This document shows positions 1-6,055 of a DNA stretch of 13,886 bases, one piece after another. The notes under the pieces were generated by a model, which saw only the letters and a program-made list of their open reading frames with translations, made no database searches and was not told where the DNA came from. This stretch comes from Pelagophyceae sp. CCMP2097 (taxonomy: Eukaryota; Sar; Pelagophyceae): positions 125,991 through 139,876 of the forward strand of contig MU657246.1 in assembly GCA_026770575.1 (NCBI GenBank). The letters are read 5' to 3'. The position numbers were made by a program, and so were the translations under genes. How positions within the stretch are numbered: position 1 is the stretch's first letter; every line of letters begins with the position of its first letter.

Positions 1-218
1 CTTAGACGGGCATACCCTCGTGGGCCAGCCCCACCCAGGGTGGATCTTAAGCAAGCAAGTATCCTTGCGATGTTTTGCCGAAGCGCTCACTCAAACGGTT
101 GGATCAAATCCCGTTTTCGGCGAAGTTTGAAAGTTTGAAAGTTTCCGAGCGCCGTCGAACACGTTCGTCGTCGAGGCCTCGCGGCGTGGACTCGGAGGTC
201 TTCTGCGGCGCGGGCCCG
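1..218 (+). other. Upstream/leader region of the RmuC-type gene
   Basis: No gene is recognised here. The reading frame that continues into the RmuC-type protein is open from about position 75, but it has no ATG before 219, so the segment is read as promoter or 5' leader. Positions 121-144 hold a short direct repeat (GAAAGTTT-like, about three copies). The first 60 bases contain an imperfect inverted pair around CCACCC/GGGTGG. No TATA box is obvious. Confidence 0.4.
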
Positions 219-3200
219 ATGGCCGCCTCTGAAAAATGGAGCGGCGACTTGCTCTCGTTCGTTGGCGGCGTCGCAGTCGGTGTCGGAGCCGTACTCGGTG
301 TCAAGCACCTTCTCAAACGCCGCGGCCAAGAGTTCGCGCAGAGGCTCGACGGCCTATCTTCGCAAGACCACCTCTTCGAAGCCCTGCGGAGAGACGTGCA
401 AGCGTGCCAGACGGGCCTTTCCACCCAATTCGCGACCCGCCTCGAGCAGACGGAGCGCCAACTCGCCCAACGGCTCGAGGCCGCCGAGCGCGGCCTCAAC
501 TCGAGCGGCGTGCGAAACGGCGCCCGGGAGCGGGGGAAACGGGGCGGGGAGGCCGGCGGCTCGACCGGCGCTTTAACGGACGCTTCGACGCTAGGAAACC
601 CAGCGCCAGTCCTTCGAGTCGCAGCGGCGGTCCTTCGACGCGCACTTTACGACGGTGTCTTCGAACCTCTCGACTCTGAAGGCGGCTCTGGCGACGCTCG
701 AAGTCGCAGAGCAGGGCACGGACGGTCGGGTGGCCGACGTCGACGCAAAACTCAACGCTCTGAACGGACTCCTCGGTGCGCCCGCCGAACCGCGGGGCGG
801 GCCGTCGGCCGGAACCAGGCGATGCCGTAGGCCGGAATCAGGCGCAGGGTGTTTTTGGCGAGGCGAGGCTCGAACGCCTCGTCAAGGACGCGCCCACCCG
901 CGTCCAAAAGTGCACGAGGGCAACCAGAGCGGCGACGCCCGCGAAAGGCCCTCGTTCCGGGAAACGTGCCGAAGGGGACCTCGCCATCGTCACGGCGACC
1001 CTGCCACAGAGACCTGGCCAAAGAGACCTTTGCCACAGGGAACCCGTCACGGGCCCTTGGCACGGGGACCTCGATTCTGGAACTCTTGCCAGAGGGACCG
1101 AGTCAGAGGGTCCTCATCAGTTGAACCTTTTCATAGGGCCTTTGGGCGCTCGAAAGTGACGCACGGATGGAGACGCTCGCACCTGTGTACAAAGGAGAGG
1201 GCTTGCGACGGCGGTCCCGTCGTCCACCCGATGCCTGTGACGGGCGAAGCCCAAAGCGTGCGACGTTGGAATCTGGGGTTCATACTCTCCCATATGGGCC
1301 CATGCCATATGGGATGCCATATGGGCTCGTGGGTGCGAGGCATTTCCCGCTTCCTTGGAAAGTCCTCCGGACGGGCCCCTGCAAGGCCTCTTTGGCGGGC
1401 CCTCGCAAGGCCTCCGTACGATCACTTGCCTCTTTCAAGGGCCCTTGCGACCCCCCGCGCACGGTTCCTTGCAAGAGACCGTGTCACGGGACCGTGTCAC
1501 GGGACATCGCCACGGGGTTCTTGTCACAAGAGCCATGGGGACGTCGTCGCCTTGTCACCCTGGGACCCTGTCACTTTGCCACAGCGTTCCCGTCACGGGT
1601 CTTCGTCAAAGGGACCTTGCCGCGGGCCGCATTGCGCGATGATCGGGGCTGCGGTAGGCTCTGCCTCCCTCGTCGTACGAGTTCCAGACCACTCTAAAGA
1701 CCGAAAACGCCTCCCTCCGCCCCGACTGCCTCTTCCGCTTCGGCCCGCAGCGGAATGGGGGGGGGGTGTTTGGGGGTGCCGTGTATTGCAGTGGACGCGA
1801 AGTTTCCGCTTTCCGCCTTCCGTCTTTCAAACGAAGCAAACACCGACGCTTTGCGCGAAGTCGCGCGCAAGCAGCTCGAGTCGAACCTGAAGAGGCATGT
1901 AGTTGACGTGACCAAGAAGTACATTGTGCTGGGGAAGACGGTCAACCACGCCATCATATTTCTCCCTTCGGAATCTCTCTTCTCAGATGTCCATCAACAC
2001 CACGGCGATGTCGTCGACGCGGCCATGCGCAAGCGCGTCTGGATCTGCTCGCCGACTGCACTTATGGCCCTTTTGCACACGGTGGACCTGAACTTACGTG
2101 GAAGACCCGCGTCAAAGCGCCGGCGAACCAGAAAACGGGACGTCATGGGACCGCGGGATATCGTCGCGGGGTTCTTGCCACAAGGGCATGGGGATGACGT
2201 CGCAGGGACCTTGTCACAGGGACCCTGTCACGCTGCCCTCGTCACGGGGCCATGAACCTTGCCATAGGGACCTCGGGAACGTGTCACGGAGGCCTTGTCT
2301 TGAGACCTTGCCACGGGACCTCGTGACAGGGACTCTGTCACCACAGGGACCTTGGCATAGGAATTCCTGGGGACTTTGTCACAGGGACGTGCCACCGGGA
2401 CTTTTGTCACTTGGACCATGTCACACAGGGTCCTTGTCACAAGCACCGTGTCACAAGGTCCGTGTCACGAGGTCCGTGTCACGGAGTTGTTGTCACAGGC
2501 TTTTGCCGCGGGGCCTTGTCACGGGGGCCTTGTCACGGGGGCCTCGTAACAGGGACCTTGTCACAAAGACCTCGTCTCAGGAACCTTGTCTCACAGAGTT
2601 CTTGTCACAGGGTTCTTGTCACAAAAACCTTGTCGTACGGACCTCGCCATTGGGACCTTGTCATAGGGACTTGTAACACTTTGAAACGGGACCTTGTCGC
2701 GGGGCCTCGCTGCGGGGCCTCGTTACGGGCCGGTGTCACTTGGACCTCCTCACAGGGCCTTGTCGCAAGGCCTTGTCCAAGGTCCTTGTCGCGGGGCCGT
2801 GTCATGAAAGCGTGTCAAAAAGACCTTGCCATAGGGACCGTATCGGGAGCCTCGTCACGGGGACGTCGTCTCCACAGGGACCTTGTCACTTAGACCATGT
2901 CACACAGGGTCTGTGTCACGGGGACCGTGTCACGGGGACCGCGTCACGGGGTTCTTATCACAGGGGCGGTGCCGCGGGCCGTTGCCACAAACGTTGCCGC
3001 CTTTCCCGTCGTGTTTCGGTCCTCGTCTGAGCCGCCGCGTGGGGCATTCTGGGATTCGTACGATCCCATGCGAGCTGACGGGGTGCCGTCCTTCTCCCAT
3101 ATGGATTCCGCAAGCGCAAATGGACCATATGGAGCGGCGGAGCGGCTGAGGCGAAACCGGGCTGGCCTTTGTGGGCCGGGTCGCGGGGCCTCGCCACCCG

Positions 3201-3620
3201 TGGTGGCCGTGCGCCTCCTGCTCGCCCGTGGGCGACGTGGCGCGCCTCACGCCCGTGGTGGCCGTGCGACGCCTCGCGGCCGTAGGGGACATGCGTGAAA
3301 ACTTCAGACACGTCCTCGACGACGTCAAATCCCTCGTCGAAGACGTCGCAAAGCTGGCCGAGACGTCGGCGCTCGTGCAGACGCACTTCAACCGGGCAAA
3401 CAACCAGTTGAAGCTGTTTCAGAAAGCGGTGAAGAGGGTGGAGGACCGTGGAAGGTCGCTCGGTAAGCCCCCGCAAGCCCGCCTACACGACGAAACCGCG
3501 GCCAACACGACCTTCGACGACGCCGCCGAAAACGGCGCCGCGGCCGACGGCGGCGTGGCTGAAACTCCCGCCGCGGAGGACGGTACTGACAACAAACCAT
3601 CAAACACACCACCGCAGTAA
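219..3620 (+). CDS. rmuC: RmuC family protein (membrane-anchored, PD-(D/E)XK-like core), 5 exons, one apparent 1-nt frameshift
   Basis: RmuC proteins restrain recombination or inversion at inverted repeats in bacteria, and their core resembles a PD-(D/E)XK nuclease. Inferred exons are 219-509, 595-775, 831 to about 889, 1658-2097 and 3286-3620, giving about 434 aa. Introns at 510-594 (phase 0), 776-830 (phase 1) and 2098-3285 (phase 1) are GT-AG and match in phase. The exon 3 donor is uncertain: phase-0 candidates follow 880, 889 (a GC donor) or 901; 889 best fits family spacing. The start is the only in-frame ATG. Residues 9-30 form a hydrophobic anchor, followed by coiled coil to about residue 157. 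Then come GVFGEARLERLV, YEFQ (184-187), RPD (D200), VDAKFPL (D223, K225), FLPSESLF and a helical C-terminus. A run of ten G (1757-1766) breaks the frame between RPD and DAK; nine or twelve would restore it. Either this is a sequencing error or the gene is inactive. Confidence 0.85.
510..594 (+). other. RmuC gene intron 1 (85 bp)
   Basis: Donor GTGCGA, acceptor CGCTAG, phase 0 on both sides. It joins coiled-coil residues in two different reading frames. A CTTTAAC stretch about 25 bases before the acceptor could be the branch site. A TAG in the downstream frame at 592-594 makes splicing necessary. Confidence 0.75.
776..830 (+). other. RmuC gene intron 2 (55 bp)
   Basis: Donor GTGCGC, acceptor CCGTAG, phase 1 on both sides. 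Removing it joins NGLLG to RNQAQGVFGEARLERL, the expected RmuC order, and moves from one frame to another. Confidence 0.75.
955..1625 (+). repeat. Degenerate 14-bp minisatellite, array A, in RmuC intron 3
   Basis: The third intron (from about 881-902 to 1657) consists largely of diverged copies of the unit CCTTGTCACAGGGA, clearest at 1000-1140 and 1432-1622 and more eroded between. The intron ends at GGTAG (1653-1657). That TAG is in frame with the following exon, so the acceptor is fixed. Open frames run across the array on both strands only because the unit lacks stop codons; I do not call genes in it. Confidence 0.8.
1290..1325 (+). repeat. Three CCATATGG palindromes in RmuC intron 3
   Basis: The 8-bp palindrome CCATATGG occurs at 1290-1297, 1305-1312 and 1318-1325, spaced 15 and 13 bp. 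It sits in the middle of the intron between the two clearer minisatellite blocks. The same word recurs in the next large intron (3097-3104 and 3125-3132). Confidence 0.8.
2149..2990 (+). repeat. Degenerate 14-bp minisatellite, array B, in RmuC intron 4
   Basis: This array fills most of the 2098-3285 intron. The unit is about CCTTGTCACAGGGA with period 14, and TGTCAC occurs about 22 times by eye. Units are near-palindromes around the C of TGTCACA (CCYTGT-C-ACAGGG). Adjacent units differ by substitutions and small indels, so the array is old. A 29-bp stretch at 2404-2432 recurs at 2883-2911 with one mismatch, which indicates a higher-order duplication. The same family fills intron 3 of this gene. 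Confidence 0.85.
3097..3132 (+). repeat. Two CCATATGG palindromes in RmuC intron 4
   Basis: CCATATGG lies at 3097-3104 and 3125-3132, after the minisatellite and before the acceptor at 3285. The context CTCCCATATGG also matches the first copy in intron 3, so the two long introns share more than the minisatellite. Confidence 0.7.
3197..3268 (+). repeat. Short direct duplication near the intron 4 acceptor
   Basis: The 17-mer CCCGTGGTGGCCGTGCG is present at 3197-3213 and 3252-3268, 55 bp apart, in similar GCCTC-rich context. It lies in the last 90 bases of the intron, just upstream of the CGTAG acceptor. Confidence 0.7.
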
Positions 3621-3686
3621 TCGACCGCCGGGCCGCGGCGGCTCCTCCGGGGCTCTCTTTGCGAGCAGGCGCGAGGACTGGTGTGG

Positions 3687-3782
3687 AACGTCCGGAGCCT
3701 TGTTCAAAGGTGGGTTGCTTACTGAGTTACTGACAACGTCGAGCAACGTCCGGGCCCTTTTGTAGAGGTGGGTTGCTTACCG
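3687..3782. repeat. 58-bp tandem duplication between the convergent rmuC and MYND genes
   Basis: AACGTCCGG...AGGTGGGTTGCTTAC occurs at 3687-3722 and again at 3745-3780, offset 58 bp, with several differences in the middle. The region lies 67 bases past the rmuC stop and beyond the MYND-gene stop on the other strand. A close relative of its core (AGGTGGGTTTCTAACTG, 6031-6047) lies just after the p62 stop. On the minus strand all copies read as AACCCACCT. Confidence 0.7.
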
Positions 3783-3898
3783 ACGCGTCGCGCCCCGCAA
3801 CGCTCGCACCGAGCGGCCGCGCGCACGGGTCGGGAGCGGTGGTCGCGCGTGGTCGAGATCTTCCGGCCGGCCTGCGTACGCGCTGCGGCCCGCGGCGA

Positions 3899-4952
3899 TC
3901 ACGTCGGCCGGTCGGAGCCCGCCGCGAGCCACGCCCCGAGCCGTTCGACTTCTCTCACGGCTTCGGCGTCCCCCTTGGCCGCGGAGCGCTTGTAGAGGCA
4001 GCGCCTCGTCGTAGTCCCGCGGGACGCCGTAGCCGTTTGCATAACACGTGCCGAGGCTGAAGAGCGCGCTCGCGTCGCCCTGCGCCGCGGCGAGGCGGTA
4101 CCACTTCACGGCTTCCTCGTACGACTGGGCCACACCTTGGCCGTCGTAGAACAACACGCCGAGGTTGCATTGCCCGTCGGGATAGCCTTGCTCGGCTGCG
4201 CGCCGATTCCACTGCGCGGCGGTCTGGTAGTCGACCTCGACGCCGACCCCGAGTTGATAACACTGTCCCAGTCGCGCCTGAGCTACTGGATGTCCTTGCG
4301 CCGCAGCGAGCTCGTACAACTCGAACGCCCGCGAATTGCCCGCTTCATGCTCTTCTTTATCCCCGACTCGGACCGAGTCTCCATAAAAATACGTGCTTGC
4401 GAGATGTATCTGCGCCTCGACGTTGCCCTTGTCCACGTGCTTCTGCAGCCTGCGCAGCATCTCGGCTTCCGACTTGTGGGCCAGAGTCCGGCAGAGCGGG
4501 CATCGCTGGTCGCGCTGAATGCACTTGACAGAGCATTCCGCGCACAGCCTCTTGCAGCAGCAAAAATAGAATGTTTGCCGGTTACCTTCGATCGGAAGAA
4601 GGTCCAGGCAGATGGCGCAAGTGCCGCGCCAGGACGGCACGTCGTCGCTCGGCGCGCCGCCCTCTGCCGTCTTTGCCGCCCGAACAGCCGGTAAGCGCGC
4701 CTTGGAGCCGTCCGCAAGCGCGACCTCGTCGACGATGGCGGGCTCCTCCTTGATCTTCAGCTTCGCCGGCATCAGCTCGTCGAGGAGCCGGTCCTGGAAC
4801 TCGGCGGTGAGCTGCTTGCACGCCTTGTTGTGCCCTCGTTTCCAGTCGAAGAGCTGGCACGCCTTGCTGCAATAATGCCGCGATTTGCATTTGGTGCAGT
4901 GCTTGCCGCCCGGCGCGTCGCAGACGCAGCAGGGCTTCGGGGCGGCGTCCAT
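3899..4952 (-). CDS. MYND zinc finger + RING-like + Sel1-repeat protein, with a 1-nt frameshift near the 3' end
   Basis: Single exon starting at an ATG (4952). Residues 8-45 form a complete MYND finger (C8, C11, C19, C22, C28, C32, H41, C45). Residues 112-155 form a RING-like domain with C112xxC115, a CCC cluster at 131-133, C137, C140, C151 and C154. From about 170 there are four or five Sel1/TPR-like repeats with the AAxQGxxxAQxxLG pattern. Such proteins are typically protein-interaction scaffolds, possibly ubiquitin ligases; substrates are unknown. After DYDEAL (residue 318) the annotated frame loses the Sel1 pattern and runs to 3777. Skipping one base at about 3998 restores LYKRSAAKGDAEAV and a natural end at 3899-3901. 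So there is either a one-base error or a recent truncating change. It is tail to tail with rmuC. Confidence 0.85.
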
Positions 4953-4978
4953 CGGGTCCGTGTTCTTCTGACTCCTTC

Positions 4979-4992
4979 ACCGTTCAAACGGT
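4979..4992. promoter_or_regulatory. Palindromic ACCGTT-N2-AACGGT site upstream of the MYND gene
   Basis: ACCGTT (4979-4984) and AACGGT (4987-4992) form a perfect 6-bp dyad with a 2-bp spacer, 27 bp upstream of the MYND-gene ATG. AACGG is the core recognised by many Myb-type factors. A regulatory role is inferred from position and symmetry only. Confidence 0.35.
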
Positions 4993-5846
4993 CACGGTTA
5001 CGACAAGGGTTCGTTACGAAACAAATCCTCTCCTGGAACAGAGAAAAAAATGACTTTCTCGAGGTCCCTGAGACGGCCAGCTTGATGAGAGTGTGCCCCC
5101 AGGGTGCATCAAGGCGACATCGCCCTGCAGTGTCTTGGCTGCCTGGGGACGAGCGATAGTCGCTTTTCGTTTTACGATTTCTCAAAAAGGTCGTATATCC
5201 AGGGGGTAGCTCGACGCACCTACGAAGACACGGGCTGGCGTCGTTTACCGAACAAAAGTAAGGAGTTAGGATTCCTAGTCGACCTGCAACCCGTTTTTTT
5301 CCTTCGCCCCAAGGATCGGATCGCTAAATATTTATTATATTATGGCGACAAAGTGACGGGCGTGAGAGTTACCTTCGCAGTACTTTTCGGTAAACAGCGC
5401 GAGCCCATGTATGTAGGCGCCCACGCAAAAATTAGAACCTTCCACGCTCTCTGGAACAAAGTACAAAAAGTACATATTTCGGCCACAAAAGTGCCCCTTG
5501 CTACTTTGCTCACCCTCTCCTCTGGATAGTGCAGCGCAAGCGCGCCATCCGCCAAGACGTGTTGAGAATTCGTCGCTGAAGTGACGATTTTGGCGATTTA
5601 TTCCAGACGCTCTATCGACGTCGGGGAAACTTACAGATACCCCCCAGAGTCGCCTCAATAGCATACGCCGTACCTCGTGGCCGTTCCAGCTTTTGTCAAA
5701 AATCGTTTGTTCAGTAACGTACCCCTGTTTAAATTTACTGACTAAATCAAACCCTCAAACAGGGGCAAAAGGAAATGGGGGAAGGGGAAGTTCGGAGGCG
5801 GAGGCGACGGACGGGCGCTAGGTCACCAGCAAGCAGCCCCAGCCGC
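4993..5846. other. Gene-poor, partly AT-richer stretch
   Basis: About 850 bases without a recognised gene. The part from roughly 5160 to 5780 is visibly AT-richer than the rest of the window. An open frame on + (5104-5529, 141 codons) and overlapping ones on - (down to 5335) encode nothing I recognise, and neither strand stands out by composition. It could be spacer, a decayed mobile element or an unrecognised short gene. Confidence 0.4.
5722..5765. repeat. 9-bp perfect inverted repeat with AT-rich loop
   Basis: CCCCTGTTT (5722-5730) pairs with AAACAGGGG (5757-5765) across a 26-bp AT-rich loop. It lies between the p62 3' end and the MYND-gene promoter, both on the minus strand. It could be a structured 3' region or a mobile-element remnant. 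Confidence 0.55.
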
Positions 5847-6055
5847 CTAGCCGCGGCCGACGAAAGCGTCGCCGCCGCCACCGTGGACGTTGGGCCCGCT
5901 CGCGCGTTCGTACGCGTGCTCCCGCGCGTCTTGCCGCGCTTCGCTCGTACCCCTGTCTAGACGTCTTACGCGCGAAAAGTCTATCGCCGAAAATACAGAG
6001 GACTGCCAGGATTTCTTTTCGAACTTTAGAAGGTGGGTTTCTAACTGTCCCCGAG

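Noticed and set aside
1766..1791. A tiny intron explaining the RmuC frame change at the G run
   Set aside because: The only phase-compatible GT-AG pair would be 16 bp, too short to splice. A homopolymer indel is simpler.
655..1890. A single 411-codon gene across the first minisatellite
   Set aside because: Only its beginning (coiled coil) is conserved. The rest is intron, and the conserved RmuC motifs are in other frames.
2098..2893. Long open frames with CHRDLVTGTLSQGPCH-like repeats as a repeat protein gene
   Set aside because: The 14-bp unit is open in several frames on both strands, so the peptide cycles through all frames. Exon logic places the region in an intron of the RmuC gene.
2149..2990. 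CRISPR array
   Set aside because: The period is 14 bp with no spacers, the copies are degenerate, and the context is a eukaryotic intron.
5104..5529. A 141-codon plus-strand gene
   Set aside because: No recognisable domain, overlapping open frames on the other strand, and no clear promoter or splice logic. Kept only as an unexplained patch.
5847..6055. Continuation of the p62 coding region past 6056
   Set aside because: The p62-like C-terminus ends at a stop at 6056-6058 in the correct frame. The longer open frame is a shadow frame.
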